A stretch of DNA of 64,000 bases from Bryobacteraceae bacterium (GCA_026129905.1 JAHCHE010000014.1:1-64000); one strand, 5' to 3'; counted from the stretch's first letter, positions 42,648 to 53,000 are shown. The notes: generated by a model not told the origin, from the sequence alone. Program-made: numbers and translations.

Positions 42648-43139
42648 ATGAGCGAACAGGACGCGCCGCAACGGCACAAGATCCTGGTGATCGAAGACAA
42701 TCCAGGCGACGTCGAGTTGCTCCGGCTGGCCCTCGCCGGCGCCGGGCTCGATTGCGAGCTCACGGTGATCGACGACGGCGGCGACGCGCTTACCTTTGCG
42801 GCTTCCAGCGCCGTCCCCTTCGATCTCGCCGTCCTCGACCTCAACCTCCCGAAAAACGACGGCCTGGAGATCCTCGAGGCGATGCGGGCCAACCCCGTTC
42901 TCTCGGATATGCCGGTGGCGCTGCTCAGCTCCTCGTCCTCGCCCCGTGAACAAGCGCGGCTGGAGGCGTTTCGCATCGGACGCTACCTCACCAAGCCGTC
43001 GGACCTGGACGCCTATCTGCAGATCGGGGCCGTGCTGAAACAGATGCTGACCGAGCGGGGTCCCTCCGTGAACAGCGCGTCCGGCGCACCCACCGGTCAG
43101 GCGCGAAACTTGTCGCGGCAACTCTCCGAGCAGAAATAG
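42648..43139 (+). CDS. Single-domain response regulator (Rcp1-like)
   Basis: This is a 163-residue CheY-like receiver with acidic pocket VIEDNPGDVELL, phospho-acceptor Asp in AVLDLNLPKNDG, Ser in ALLSSSSS and Lys in YLTKPSD. The helix after the Asp is of the Rcp1 type, which pairs with phytochrome-type kinases, matching the kinase 6 bases upstream. No output domain. Its 3' end overlaps the convergent YHS gene by 43 bases. Confidence 0.92.
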   Translation: MSEQDAPQRHKILVIEDNPGDVELLRLALAGAGLDCELTVIDDGGDALTFAASSAVPFDLAVLDLNLPKNDGLEILEAMRANPVLSDMPVALLSSSSSPREQARLEAFRIGRYLTKPSDLDAYLQIGAVLKQMLTERGPSVNSASGAPTGQARNLSRQLSEQK

Positions 43140-43369
43140 AAGTCTCTACCGTCGATCGTCTTGCGGACACGCGTCGCCGTCGAGACGTAGATGCCGCACA
43201 CCGGGTCCTGCCGCAGTTCCCCGCCTTCCGGCGGCGCGCCTCCGCGAGCCTTATCCGGAACGTCGGGCTGGAACAGTTCCGCCACCCCTTTGCCGATGAG
43301 ACCGATCGCCGCCCGAATGAAGGTAATCAGGAAGATGGCGATAATCAGGTAGAGGAAGGTGCGTACCAT
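43097..43369 (-). CDS. Small membrane protein with a YHS-like metal-binding domain
   Basis: This is a 90-residue protein with one N-terminal membrane helix (FLYLIIAIFLITFIRAAIGLIG), a linker, then a YHS-like domain: DPVCGIYVST and FYFCSESCRDKFRA, with three conserved Cys. YHS domains are found with heavy-metal or heme proteins. The last codons overlap the response regulator gene by 43 bases. Confidence 0.8.
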   Translation of the reverse strand: MVRTFLYLIIAIFLITFIRAAIGLIGKGVAELFQPDVPDKARGGAPPEGGELRQDPVCGIYVSTATRVRKTIDGRDFYFCSESCRDKFRA

Positions 43370-43419
43370 GGACCCGGGGCGCCCGCGGCGGGGCGCCCGT
43401 TCGCCTGCCTTGTATCAGG

Positions 43420-44574
43420 CTATTTCTTCTTGGCCGGCGCCGGCTTCTTGGCGTCGGGGTTTACATACTGCGTCTGAACCGTTGCTTCCAGCGTCTGGAG
43501 CATCCCCTGGGCCGATGCGGCGAACGCGCCGTTGGGCTCCAGTTGCAGGTACTTCTGAAACGCCTCTTTGGTACCTTCCGGCGGCACAATCTGGCCGTCT
43601 GGGGTCGTGGTAGCCTTCGACACCAGGTACATGCCGTACTGATATTGCGCCGGAGCGTAGTTCGGGTCGGCTTCAATCGCCTTCTTGAACGCCTCGCCCG
43701 AAGCTTCGAGCTGGTTCGTATTTACGAGCACCGCGCCCAGGTTGTAGAAGTACTTGCCCGCGCCAGCCGGATCGAGCGATGCCGCTTTTTCCAGTTGGGC
43801 CTGCGCCTCCTCGTTCTTCTTGGCCTTAGCCAGCGCCAGGCCGTAGTTATTGTGGTAGGCCGGCTCCTCCGGCTTCATCGAGACCACCTTGGCGTATGCT
43901 TCCAGTCCCTGCTCCATCGCCGCGTCGCGCTCGGGACCCGTCTTGGCGTCGGCCAGGCTCATGTAGGACTCGCCGAGGTTGGCGTAGATGACGTGCTGCG
44001 TCGCATCGAGTTCCGTCGCTTTCTTGAACGCATCGATGGCGGCGTCCCATTGTTTGGCCTGCTTGGCGGCCATGCCCGCGTTGAAGGCATCGTTGAGCGC
44101 CTTGTTCTTCTTCATCGCCTCCGAGCGTTCCTGCATCTGCTTCTCGATGGCTTCGCGCTGTTCCTTCGACAACCCGCGCATCTGGTCGTCGCTCAACTGT
44201 CCCGTTTGCGCCGCCGCCTGCAACGCTTCCTGCCGCTTCCGCACCTCCGCGAGGTTGAAGTTCACCGGGGTGGGATCGCCAAGCCCTACGCGCACTCCCT
44301 TGACGGCGTCCAGCATCTTGCCGTCCACTTCCACCATCACATTGTACGTGCCTAGGGGCAGGCCGGCATGGAAGTAGCGGCCTTTCTTGTTGCTTTTAAC
44401 TTTGTAGTTTCCTCTGATGTCCACGCGTTCGATCTTCACCAGCGCGTCCTTCAGAGGGCCGCCTTCCGGTGCGATGATCTCTCCTTCGATCGCCCCGGTC
44501 TGCGCCTTCGCACCCGGCGCAAGCAGCAGGGCAAAAGCCGCTGCGACAGCGAGCATTCGCGCCATTGCCAGCAT
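43420..44574 (-). CDS. Secreted carboxypeptidase-regulatory-like/TPR protein
   Basis: This is a 384-residue protein. A signal peptide (MLAVAAAFALLLAPGAKA) is followed by a beta-sandwich domain (GAIEGEIIAPEGGPLKDALVKIER to GTYNVMVEVDGK, about 25-100). A helical stretch (REAIEKQMQERSEAMKKN) precedes five TPR units (about 165-350) and a Lys/Pro/Ala-rich end. It is likely a periplasmic scaffold. GGAGG stands 9 bases before ATG 44574. Same strand as the chaperone operon but separated by 92 bases. Confidence 0.82.
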   Translation of the reverse strand: MLAMARMLAVAAAFALLLAPGAKAQTGAIEGEIIAPEGGPLKDALVKIERVDIRGNYKVKSNKKGRYFHAGLPLGTYNVMVEVDGKMLDAVKGVRVGLGDPTPVNFNLAEVRKRQEALQAAAQTGQLSDDQMRGLSKEQREAIEKQMQERSEAMKKNKALNDAFNAGMAAKQAKQWDAAIDAFKKATELDATQHVIYANLGESYMSLADAKTGPERDAAMEQGLEAYAKVVSMKPEEPAYHNNYGLALAKAKKNEEAQAQLEKAASLDPAGAGKYFYNLGAVLVNTNQLEASGEAFKKAIEADPNYAPAQYQYGMYLVSKATTTPDGQIVPPEGTKEAFQKYLQLEPNGAFAASAQGMLQTLEATVQTQYVNPDAKKPAPAKKK

Positions 44575-44666
44575 AAGATTAAAACCTCCACGTATGGCGT
44601 ATTTGTTCCACCTACAGCATACTATAACGCTCCGGCAACGGGGTAGGCGCCCGGTTCACGGCGCGG

Positions 44667-45083
44667 CTACGCTCGCCGCGAACGGCGGAGGGCGCTCCGT
44701 TGTCCAGGCCCTTGCGGGGAAAGTTCGATCACCGGGATCAGGGACTGTCCGGGGCCGGCCGGCCCCGGCGCCGCGTGGGCCGCAAGTTCGAGATTCAGCG
44801 TGGCGACGAACTCCTCGAACTGCTTTTGCATTTCCTCCATCTTTTCCCGCATATTGAGGATGATTTCCACGCCCGCCAGGTTCACGCCCAGGTCGCGGGT
44901 CAGCTTCAGGATCACCTCCAGCCGCTCCAGGTCGGCATCCGTGTACAGTCGCGTGTTCCCATCGCTCCGCGACGGCTTCAGCAGCCCCTCGCGCTCATAG
45001 AGCCGGAGCGTCTGTGGATGAATGCCGTATTCTTCGGAGACGGCCGAGATCATGTAGGCGGCTTTCTTCCTGGATTTGCGCAT
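44667..45083 (-). CDS. hspR: HspR heat-shock repressor (MerR family)
   Basis: This is a 138-residue MerR-type protein. AAYMISAVSEEYGIHPQTLRLYEREGLLKPSRSDGNTRLY (residues 9-48) is the HspR winged-helix signature. A dimerisation helix (LNMREKMEEMQKQFEEFVATL) follows. HspR represses chaperone genes by binding HAIR repeats and uses DnaK as co-repressor. I start at ATG 45083, one base after the dnaJ stop, since the upstream frame is antisense to nothing conserved. It is the third gene of the dnaK operon, consistent with autoregulation. Confidence 0.9.
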   Translation of the reverse strand: MRKSRKKAAYMISAVSEEYGIHPQTLRLYEREGLLKPSRSDGNTRLYTDADLERLEVILKLTRDLGVNLAGVEIILNMREKMEEMQKQFEEFVATLNLELAAHAAPGPAGPGQSLIPVIELSPQGPGQRSALRRSRRA

Positions 45084-45084
45084 G

Positions 45085-46263
45085 TCACACCTTGGTCCAC
45101 ACGTCGGCGCGAGGATCTTCCGGGTGCAGGTCGGCCAGTTCGCGCAGTAGCTGCCGGGTACGTTCGTCGCGGGCGGGCGGGGACTGAACCGCCACTTCGA
45201 CAATCTGGTCGCCGCGCACGCCCTTGCGGCTGTTCATCACGCCTTTTTCGCGAAGGCGGAATTTCTGCCCGTTGTGGGTTCCCTGCGGGATCTTCAGGAG
45301 GCTCTTGCCGTCGATGGTGGGCACATCGATCTTAGCCCCAAGGGAAGCCTCCCAAACGGAAATCGGGACGCGCGTCTTAATGTCGTCGCCGTCCCGCTCG
45401 AAATATTCGTGCGGGTCGACGCGCACCGTGATGTACAGGTCGCCGGCGGGAGCGCCCATCGAACCGGCGTTGCCCTTGCCGGGCACGCGCAGACGCGAAC
45501 CGGACGACACCCCCGGAGGAATCCGCACCTCGACGGTCTCCGATCGGGAGATCCGCCCATCGCCGTGACAGGTAGGGCAGGCATTTCTGAGCTCGCCGGT
45601 TCCCTCGCAGCGAGGGCAGGTCATGTTGAAGCGCATGGCGCCGGCGACTTGGGTAACAGTCCCTGTTCCCTTGCACTCCGGACACTGCGCCCGGCTTTTC
45701 CCGGCCGACCCCGTCCCGCCGCATACGTCGCAGGCATCCTGGCGGTTGATCTTCAGCCGAACCTGCGTTCCGCGAATGGCCTGCCAGAAGTCGACATTCA
45801 GAGCATATTCCAGATCGGCGCCTTTTTCCGGTTGCGTCTGCGGCGGGCGGCGCCCTCCGCGCCCGAAAAACTGGCTGAACAGGTCCGAGAAACTCCCGCC
45901 CGCCGCCGAGGTGAAGGGGGACTCCGCGCCGGGGCCACGGTTGGCGCCGCGCGGCGGGTAATCCGTGAAATCGAACCCGCCGAAATCGAATCCGGCATGG
46001 GGACCGCCGCGGAAACCTCCCGCCGCCTCCTCAGGATTCACCTTGTCGGAATAGAAGCCGAACTGGTCGTACATCTTCCGCTTCTTGGCGTCGCTCAGGA
46101 TGTCATAGGCTTCCTGAACCTGCTTGAAGCGTTCCTCCGCGGCTTTGTCGCCGGGATTCAGGTCCGGGTGGAACTTGCGCGCAAGCCGGCGGTACGCCTT
46201 CCGGATCTCCTCCGCTTCGGCGCCCCGTTTCAGTCCCAGCGTTTGGTAGTAATCCTGCGCCAT
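45085..46263 (-). CDS. dnaJ: Chaperone DnaJ (type I)
   Basis: This is a 392-residue co-chaperone. The J-domain (about 1-70) has HPD in KFHPDLNPGD and is followed by a Gly/Phe-rich linker (about 75-125). Four zinc-binding repeats follow (CDVCGGTG, CPECKGTG, CPRCEGTG, CPTCHGDG) and C-terminal substrate domains with LRVPGKGNAGSMG. It stimulates DnaK ATPase and hands over unfolded clients. Second gene of the operon, 54 bases after dnaK. Confidence 0.97.
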   Translation of the reverse strand: MAQDYYQTLGLKRGAEAEEIRKAYRRLARKFHPDLNPGDKAAEERFKQVQEAYDILSDAKKRKMYDQFGFYSDKVNPEEAAGGFRGGPHAGFDFGGFDFTDYPPRGANRGPGAESPFTSAAGGSFSDLFSQFFGRGGRRPPQTQPEKGADLEYALNVDFWQAIRGTQVRLKINRQDACDVCGGTGSAGKSRAQCPECKGTGTVTQVAGAMRFNMTCPRCEGTGELRNACPTCHGDGRISRSETVEVRIPPGVSSGSRLRVPGKGNAGSMGAPAGDLYITVRVDPHEYFERDGDDIKTRVPISVWEASLGAKIDVPTIDGKSLLKIPQGTHNGQKFRLREKGVMNSRKGVRGDQIVEVAVQSPPARDERTRQLLRELADLHPEDPRADVWTKV

Positions 46264-46317
46264 AGATGGACTCTGGGGCGGGCCGGGCCCGCCCGCGGTT
46301 AGAATGCAGACGACGCC

Positions 46318-48228
46318 TTATGCCTTCTTGGCGTCCTCGTCGTCGACGAACTCGGCGTCGACCACCGTGTCCTTGCCGTCCGTAGGCTTCTGGCCGGGCG
46401 GAGGAGGCTCCTGCTGGCCTCCGGGCCCTGCCGTGGTCTTGTACATGGCCTCGGCGAGCTTGTGCGAAGCGCTGGTCAGCTTGTCCATCGAGGCCCGGAT
46501 ATGGTCGGTCCCGCCGGCGGCGATCGCCTTCTTCGTGTCCTCGACAGCGTCCTCGACCTGTTTGGCTTCGGCCGCGCCGATTTTGTCGCGATGCTCGCGC
46601 AGCATCTTTTCGATGTTGTAGACCATCGCGTCGGCCTGGTTCTTGATTTCGATCTCTTCTTTCTTCTTCCGGTCGTCGGCCGAGTGCGATTCGGCGTCCT
46701 TGGCCATCTTGTCCACTTCGTCCTTGCTCAAGCCGGACGAGGAGGTGATGGTGATCTTCTGCTCGTTCTGCGTCGCGCGGTCCTTGGCGGTCACGTTGAG
46801 AATGCCGTTAGCGTCGATATCGAAGGTCACCTCGATCTGCGGGACGCCGCGCGGCGCCGGCGGGATGCCGACCAACTGGAAGACGCCCAGCAGGCGATTG
46901 TCCGAGGCCATCGCGCGCTCGCCCTGGAAGACCTTGATCTCCACCGACGTCTGGCTGTCCGCCGCGGTGGAGAAGACCTCGCTCTTGCGGGTCGGAATGG
47001 TGGTGTTGCGGTCGATGAGCTTGGTGAACACGCCGCCCAGCGTCTCGATGCCGAGCGAGAGCGGGGTGACGTCAAGCAGCAGGACGTCCTTTACCTCGCC
47101 GCCCAGGACGCCGCCCTGCACCGCGGCGCCGACGGCAACCACCTCGTCCGGATTGACGCTTTTGTTGGGCTCCTTGCCGAACAGGTTGCGCACGATCTGC
47201 TGCACCTTCGGAATGCGCGTGGAGCCGCCGACCAGAACCACCTCGTCGATGTCGCCGGGCGTCATGTTGGCGTCCGAGAGGGCCTGTTTGCAGGGGCCGA
47301 CCGAGCGCTGGAGGATATCGTCCACCATCTGCTCGAAGCGGGCGCGGGTCAGCTTCATGACCAGGTGCTTGGGGCCGCTGGCGTCGGCGGTGATAAAGGG
47401 CAGGTTGATTTCGGTCTCGAGCAGCGTCGATAGCTCGATCTTCGCTTTCTCGGCGGCTTCCTTGAGCCGCTGTAGGGCCATCTGGTCGCGCGAGAGGTCG
47501 ATGCCCTGCTCTTTCTTGAATTCGTCGATGATCCAGTCCATCAGCCGCTGGTCGATGTTATCGCCGCCCAGGTGGGTGTCGCCGTTGGTCGACTTCACCT
47601 CGACGACGCCTTCGCCTACTTCGAGAATCGAGATATCGAACGTGCCGCCGCCGAAATCGTAGACGGCGATGGTCTGGTCCTTCTTCTTGTCGAGGCCGTA
47701 GGCGAGCGCGGCGGCGGTCGGCTCGTTGATGATGCGCATCACCTCGAGCCCGGCGATTTGCCCGGCGTCCTTGGTAGCTTGCCGCTGCGAGTCGTTGAAG
47801 TAGGCGGGAACCGTAATCACCGCCTTGGTCACCTTTTCACCGAGGTAGGCTTCGGCGGCTTCCTTCAGCTTTCCGAGGATCATCGCCGAGATCTCCGGCG
47901 GCGACTGCACCTTGCCTCCGGCCGAGATGCGCGCGTCGTTGTTATCTCCGCGGACGACCTTGTAGGGAACCATCTTGGTCTCTTCCGGCACTTCGTCCAG
48001 GCGCCGTCCCATGAACCGCTTGATGGAATAGACGGTGTTCTCGGGGTTGGTGACGGATTGGCGCTTGGCCACCTGGCCGACCAGACGGTCTCCGCTTTTC
48101 GCGAAACCCACAACCGACGGCGTCGTGCGGCCGCCCTCCTGATTGGGGATCACCACGGGCTGGCCGCCTTCCATGACGGCGACCACCGAGTTGGTGGTTC
48201 CGAGATCGATCCCGATAATCTTACTCAT
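46318..48228 (-). CDS. dnaK: Chaperone DnaK (Hsp70)
   Basis: This is a 636-residue Hsp70. The nucleotide domain starts [17 protein letters not shown], with [16 protein letters not shown] and [13 protein letters not shown]. The substrate domain has [14 protein letters not shown], and the C-terminal lid ends in the acidic tail [13 protein letters not shown]. It folds and remodels proteins with DnaJ and, here, is the expected co-repressor of HspR. The promoter with a HAIR-like site lies about 90 bases upstream. No grpE gene is present in this window. Confidence 0.98.
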   Translation of the reverse strand: MSKIIGIDLGTTNSVVAVMEGGQPVVIPNQEGGRTTPSVVGFAKSGDRLVGQVAKRQSVTNPENTVYSIKRFMGRRLDEVPEETKMVPYKVVRGDNNDARISAGGKVQSPPEISAMILGKLKEAAEAYLGEKVTKAVITVPAYFNDSQRQATKDAGQIAGLEVMRIINEPTAAALAYGLDKKKDQTIAVYDFGGGTFDISILEVGEGVVEVKSTNGDTHLGGDNIDQRLMDWIIDEFKKEQGIDLSRDQMALQRLKEAAEKAKIELSTLLETEINLPFITADASGPKHLVMKLTRARFEQMVDDILQRSVGPCKQALSDANMTPGDIDEVVLVGGSTRIPKVQQIVRNLFGKEPNKSVNPDEVVAVGAAVQGGVLGGEVKDVLLLDVTPLSLGIETLGGVFTKLIDRNTTIPTRKSEVFSTAADSQTSVEIKVFQGERAMASDNRLLGVFQLVGIPPAPRGVPQIEVTFDIDANGILNVTAKDRATQNEQKITITSSSGLSKDEVDKMAKDAESHSADDRKKKEEIEIKNQADAMVYNIEKMLREHRDKIGAAEAKQVEDAVEDTKKAIAAGGTDHIRASMDKLTSASHKLAEAMYKTTAGPGGQQEPPPPGQKPTDGKDTVVDAEFVDDEDAKKA

Positions 48229-48316
48229 AAAGCTTTCCAGACCTCCGTAACGAACAGCCTCAAGGCGAGGCTGAAGAACTTCGGATGGGCGAGACCCACA
48301 TCCTTAGCACAATTTT

Positions 48317-48346
48317 ATTATCAAACTTTAGTCAGTTGTTGTCAAG
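48317..48346 (-). promoter_or_regulatory. dnaK promoter with HAIR-like HspR operator
   Basis: On the minus strand TTGACA (48345-48340), 17 bases, GATAAT (48322-48317) is a strong sigma70 promoter. Overlapping it, CTTGACA (48346-48340), 7 bases, ACTAAAG (48332-48326) matches the HAIR consensus CTTGAGT-N7-ACTCAAG at 5 of 7 and 6 of 7 positions with correct spacing. Confidence 0.8.
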
Positions 48347-48402
48347 GAAATTAGCGGGGCGGCTGCTGGCCTCTCCTTTGGGCCGCTGCGTGACCGAAGC
48401 CG

Positions 48403-49488
48403 TCAGGGACCCTGGCGCGCCCGGTTCAGATCCAGAAAGATCTTGCGATGCCTGGCGGCATCGCCGTCGCGTCCGGAGCGGCCGTAGGCAGTTGCAAGCT
48501 GGAAGTGCGCGTCGGGGTTGGTGGGGGCGAGTTTCACCGCCTTCTCGAGGTGGAGCACGGCTTCCTTCAGGCGGTTGGCATCGAGCAGGAGCCGGCCGTA
48601 GACGGTTTGGGCCGAGAAATCCTCGGGCGCCAGCGCGGCGGCCTCCTTGGCGTAGGGGAGACCGGCCTCGGCCTCGCCCCTCTGAAGGTATTCGTAAGCG
48701 ATGCGGAGGCGTGCTTGGACATGTTTGGGGGAGATCTCCAGTTCCTTGCGGAACTCCGCCATGGCCTCGTCCGACTGCCGAAGAGACAGCACGTAGCCCC
48801 TCAGGTAGTGGACGTTCGGCTGGCGCGGATATAACGCGGCAAGCGTGTTCACCGCCTTGAGCGCATCGTCGAGGCGGTTCGCCCACGCATCGACCGCGGC
48901 GCGGCCGGCAAGGAGGATCTTCTCCTTCTCGGTAGCGGGCGCTTCGGCGGGCAGCAGCGACAGGCGGAGGGCGCTGAGGCCGGCTAATTCAACAAGGATC
49001 GGCTCGGAGGACCCGTCACGCGCCATGTCGGCGAGCAGATCGCTGGCCAGCTCGAACTGGCCGATCTTGTTCGCGAGCATGAGGTAGTGGCGGTGCGCGA
49101 CTTTTTCGAGCTCCGAGCCGGCGGGGATGCCTTTCTGACGGCCGAGGACGATATGCGCGAAAGCTGTTTCGTACTTGCCGCTACGGAACTCGCACAGGCC
49201 GAGCACGGTAAGACCGCCTCCATGCTCCGGGTTCTGTTCGACCAGGCGCGCGAAGGCCGTTTCCGCCTCAGCGTAGCGGTTGAGATCGAAATAGTTCAGG
49301 CCCTGGTACCACCAGGATTCCGGGTCCAGCGGCCGCTGTGAAAGGGCCTTGCGGTAAAGGTCGATCGACTCCTGGAGGCGGCCCGCCTCACGCGCGGCGA
49401 GCGCTTTACGGGCAAGATCCGCCGGGGGAGGCTGAGCGGCGGAGAGCAGGATGGCGCTAAACAGGAGTGACCCGAACTTCAGCCACAT
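48403..49488 (-). CDS. Secreted TPR protein
   Basis: This is a 361-residue protein with a signal peptide (MWLKFGSLLFSAILLSA) and at least seven TPR-type helix pairs along its length (for example LARKALAAREAGRLQESIDLYRKAL and AVLHLEKAVKLAPTNPDAHFQLATAYG). It is probably a periplasmic or outer-membrane adaptor. ATG 49488 follows directly after an in-frame TTG. No partner domain identifies its pathway. It is separate from the dnaK promoter region. Confidence 0.82.
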   Translation of the reverse strand: MWLKFGSLLFSAILLSAAQPPPADLARKALAAREAGRLQESIDLYRKALSQRPLDPESWWYQGLNYFDLNRYAEAETAFARLVEQNPEHGGGLTVLGLCEFRSGKYETAFAHIVLGRQKGIPAGSELEKVAHRHYLMLANKIGQFELASDLLADMARDGSSEPILVELAGLSALRLSLLPAEAPATEKEKILLAGRAAVDAWANRLDDALKAVNTLAALYPRQPNVHYLRGYVLSLRQSDEAMAEFRKELEISPKHVQARLRIAYEYLQRGEAEAGLPYAKEAAALAPEDFSAQTVYGRLLLDANRLKEAVLHLEKAVKLAPTNPDAHFQLATAYGRSGRDGDAARHRKIFLDLNRARQGP

Positions 49489-49505
49489 CAATCAAGATAA
49501 CAGAA

Positions 49506-49571
49506 GGGACGGGGGTTGCCGCCCGTCCTTGGAGTTTGCAGGTTTCCGAGGAGGTGGGGCGAGCGTCCACG
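49506..49571. repeat. Two short repeats: GGGACGGG hairpin and copy 3 of the dispersed element
   Basis: GGACGGG (49507-49513) pairs with CCCGTCC (49522-49528); a closely similar hairpin is at 49961-49984. At 49552-49571 lies the third copy of the AGGTGGGG...TCCACG element, identical to copy 2 over 20 bases but without the downstream stem. Confidence 0.6.
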
Positions 49572-49582
49572 AGGGGCCGGGG

Positions 49583-49879
49583 CTACGCGGCGGTATGCGG
49601 CTCGTAGCGCTCGACCCGAATGGCTTTCGCCCGCTTGCGCGTCTTGGCGATATCGCAGGAGTTCTGCATCCGCATGAGCGTGTCCATATCGACGCCGAAC
49701 GCGTTCTCGAAGCGCAGAGCCATGTCGCCGGAAAGATCGGCCTTCGCGTTCAGAAGACTGGAGAGGGTAGGGCGCGATACGCCCAGAACCTTCGCCGCCT
49801 CGGTGACGGAGAGGCCGTGGGCCTCGATGATTTCGGTCCGCAGGAAGCGGCCAGGATGTACCGGATTCAGCATCCGCAT
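49583..49879 (-). CDS. Solitary HigA-like antitoxin
   Basis: This is a 98-residue XRE protein with the HigA opening NPVHPGRFLRTEIIEAHGLS and helix-turn-helix VTEAAKVLGVSRPTLSSLLN. The C-terminal tail is basic. HigB toxins are normally encoded directly before HigA, but only about 120 bases separate it from the receptor gene end at 50002 and they contain no toxin motif. It is therefore an orphan antitoxin or stand-alone regulator. It is distinct in sequence from the HigA at 5503. Confidence 0.85.
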   Translation of the reverse strand: MRMLNPVHPGRFLRTEIIEAHGLSVTEAAKVLGVSRPTLSSLLNAKADLSGDMALRFENAFGVDMDTLMRMQNSCDIAKTRKRAKAIRVERYEPHTAA

Positions 49880-49960
49880 GGCTTTCCCGCCTGTCGCCTT
49901 TCAGCTTGAAATCCTTGATCTTATCGATCCCGCCGCCCGGTGTGAACTTCTGAATGGCGA

Positions 49961-49984
49961 GGGACGGGCGTTGCCGCCCGTCCC
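49961..49984 (-). terminator. Perfect hairpin after the Oar-like receptor gene
   Basis: GGGACGGGC (49961-49969) and GCCCGTCCC (49976-49984) form a 9-bp stem with a 6-base loop, about 18 bases after the receptor stop. There is no T-run. It is the second copy of the hairpin at 49506. Confidence 0.5.
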
Positions 49985-50001
49985 CTGGAACGACGTTGGA
50001 G

Positions 50002-53000
50002 CTAGAACTCGAACTTCAGGCCGAGCTGGATGATGCGCCGGCCGACCTTGGAGTCCGCGTAGCCGAACCGCGAGTTCTCGATCCTCCCGGTCTCGTCGAA
50101 CTCGAGGCGCAGGTTGGGATCGCCGCTGATGAAGGACCGAACCGGGTGGTTCGGGAAGTTGTAGGCGGAAGCCCGGAACTGGAGGCTCTTGGACTCCGAG
50201 ACCCGGAACCGCTTGAAGATGGACAGGTCGGTATTGAAGAACGCCGGACCGGACATGTACGGCATGATCATCGCGCCGTTGGTACCGGGCTGCCCATTGA
50301 CTCCGGCGATTGGCGGCGCGAAGCAGGAGGCGTTGACGTACTGGCCGCTGGAGAGGCCGGAACGCGGGTCGCAGAGGATGATCGGCATGGCGGCAACCGC
50401 GTTGGTGCCGGTGATGTCCGGACCACCGATGGTGCGGCTGCTACCGGGAATTTCGGCGCGCATGTTGAAGTTGCGCCCGCCTTCACCCTGCGCCTGTTGG
50501 AGGTTGATGCCGCTCTGCCACTGCACGATGCCGGAAAGTTGCCAGCCGTTGAGGACCTGCCGCGCGAAAGCGTTGCCGCCGCGGGCGACATCCGGCACGT
50601 TGAGGACCCAGCTCGACGCGAACACGTGGGTGCGGTCGAAGCCGAGCGGCCCGTAGTTGTTGCCGATACGCAGCCAGTCGATCGGATTGTCGACGATGCC
50701 CATGGCCTTGGACCAGGTGTAGGCGACCGTGAGGTTCACCAGACCGGTCTGCTTGGTAACGGTGGTTTGCAGCGAGTTGTAGTTGGAGTAGGCTTGGTGA
50801 CTGTTGATCTGAAGCGCCCGGTACTGCGGCCGCGGCCGGTAGGCGTTGGTGTCGCCGCCCGGATCGTTGAGCATCGCCCCGACCGGTACAAGATTGACGT
50901 CTCGAAGGTTGCCCGCCAGGTTGAGGTTGGTGCTCTTGTTGCCTACGTAGGAGAGCTCGACCAGGGTCCGGCTGGGAAGCCGCTGCGACACCGTCGCGCT
51001 CCAGGTGTACGTGGTTGGCTGCGAATCGTCGGCGCCGTCGACCGCTTCGCCGCCGAACACGAGGCTGCCCTGCGTGCTGACGCGATCGATTTCCGAAAGC
51101 AGGAAACCGCCGCTGACATTGGTGTTGCGCAGACCCGCCGGGAGGTCCATTGCGCCGGCGGCCATTTGGGGATCGTGATAGATGAACGTACCGAAGCCGC
51201 CGCGGAGCACCGTACTGCCGTTTCCGAACAGGTCATAGGCGCCGCCGACGCGAGGCGCCCAGAAGAGCGCTCGGGTCGCCCAGCCGCTGAGCGGAACGTT
51301 CGGGTCCCGGGCGTGCCAGTTGATGCCCGGCAGGTCGGCCGAAGGCGCGTCGGCCCGGTACTGGTTCTCGACCCAGGTGGCGATGCCGATGCCGTTGCGG
51401 GCCGTCCAGGGCTGCATGTGCTGGGCGCGCAGGCCGTATTCCAGCGTGAACCGTGGGTTTAGCTTCCAGCTATCCTGCGCGAAGAAGGCAAACTCGTGCC
51501 AGCCCATATCGCGAACGATGGCCAGCGTATTCTCGGTGTAGCCTTCGCCGATGCCCGCCACCATGTCGGCGAGGATATTGCCTGAGGTCCGATCGGTCCA
51601 GTTGCCGAAAGTGATGAGACCGGCGGAAGGCTCGTTGCCCGGCTGCTTGTTGATGATGTAGCCCCAGTAGCCGCCCAACTTCACGGTGTGGGTGCCGATT
51701 ACCTTGGTGGTGTTGTTGGTCATCGTGACCAGGTGCTTGGTGGCGAACAGGACGGGATCGAATCCGCCGGCCAGCCACATGCCCGCCGTCGGCCCGCCCC
51801 AGGAGAGGAAGCCCGGGATCTTGTCGTCCTGGCGGAAAATGCCCTGGTACGGGTAGCCGACCGAGCTCTTGGTCATCTGGTCGTAGTCGTTATACGCGTT
51901 CGGGAAATCGACGAAGGTATAGCCGAAGACCGTCTCGTTGGTCATCGTCGGGTTGATGACCTTGGTGAAGTTGAACGAGATCGAGTCGCTGGCGTTCTTG
52001 CCGTCGATGGGCGTGGGCAGCGGTACGGCGCCGGCGTTGCGCCACCAGAGTTGGATGGGGAACTTCTGGAGTTCGCGCTGGAGGTTGTAGCGGACGAAGA
52101 GCTTGGTGTAGTCGCTGATGGAGTAGTCGGCGCGGGTGATGAACTGGTGCATGTTCTGGTCGACCACCAGGGCATTGGCCCAGTTGTAGCCGTCGAGCGC
52201 GTTGGGATCGGAGTTGGGCTGCGGGACGAGCTTGAGCAGCGCCGCCATGCCCGGATCGACTTGCGAACTCGGGATGATGTTGTTCGGGAACATGTCGGCA
52301 ATCGACCCCGAGACGTTCTGCGTCGCCCTTCCGAGCGCGTTGCGATAAGCGGAGTCGCTGAAATTGCCGGCCCTCATGGCGTCGGTCGGCACAATCGCGC
52401 GGAGCAGGCCGGTGTCGATGGTCTGCCGGAAATACTCATAGCCGGCGAAGAAGAACAGCTTGTCGCGGTTCCGGTTGAAGTTGGTACCGGGGAGCACCAC
52501 CGGCCCGCCGATGTTGAAGCCTGGGAAATAATACTTGTTTTCCGGCTCCTGAACGCCGTTGCGGTTCAGCAGCCAGTCGTTGGAGTTCAGGGCGTGGTGC
52601 CGTGCGTACAGGTAGCCGGCCCCATGAAAGTCACGGCCGCCGGCCTTGGTGATCGAGTTCAGCACCACCGGACCCTTGGCGTACTCGGCGGAGAAATTCG
52701 ACTGTTGGACTTTGAACTCGGCGATCATCTCCGGGTTCGGATTCACCGGGGTCGCGCAGTTGCAGCCCGGGTCCGAAACGTGAGCGCCGTCGGCGGTGAT
52801 ATCGAGAGCCGCGGCGCGCGTGCCGTTGGCCGACACGTTGCCGATCATGCTCTGCTTGCCGGCGTCGCCGTTGCCGTTGATGCCGATCGTTTCGCCATTG
52901 AATCCGGGTCGGTTTTCGATGTTCGATGAGATCGTCGCCATGCCCGGAAGGATCTTGACGTACTCGGCCGCGCTGCGGCCGACCACGGCGACGTCGTTGA

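Noticed and set aside
49880-50001. A HigB toxin partner for the HigA-like gene at 49583
   Set aside because: The 120-base gap is too short and contains no RelE-type motif.
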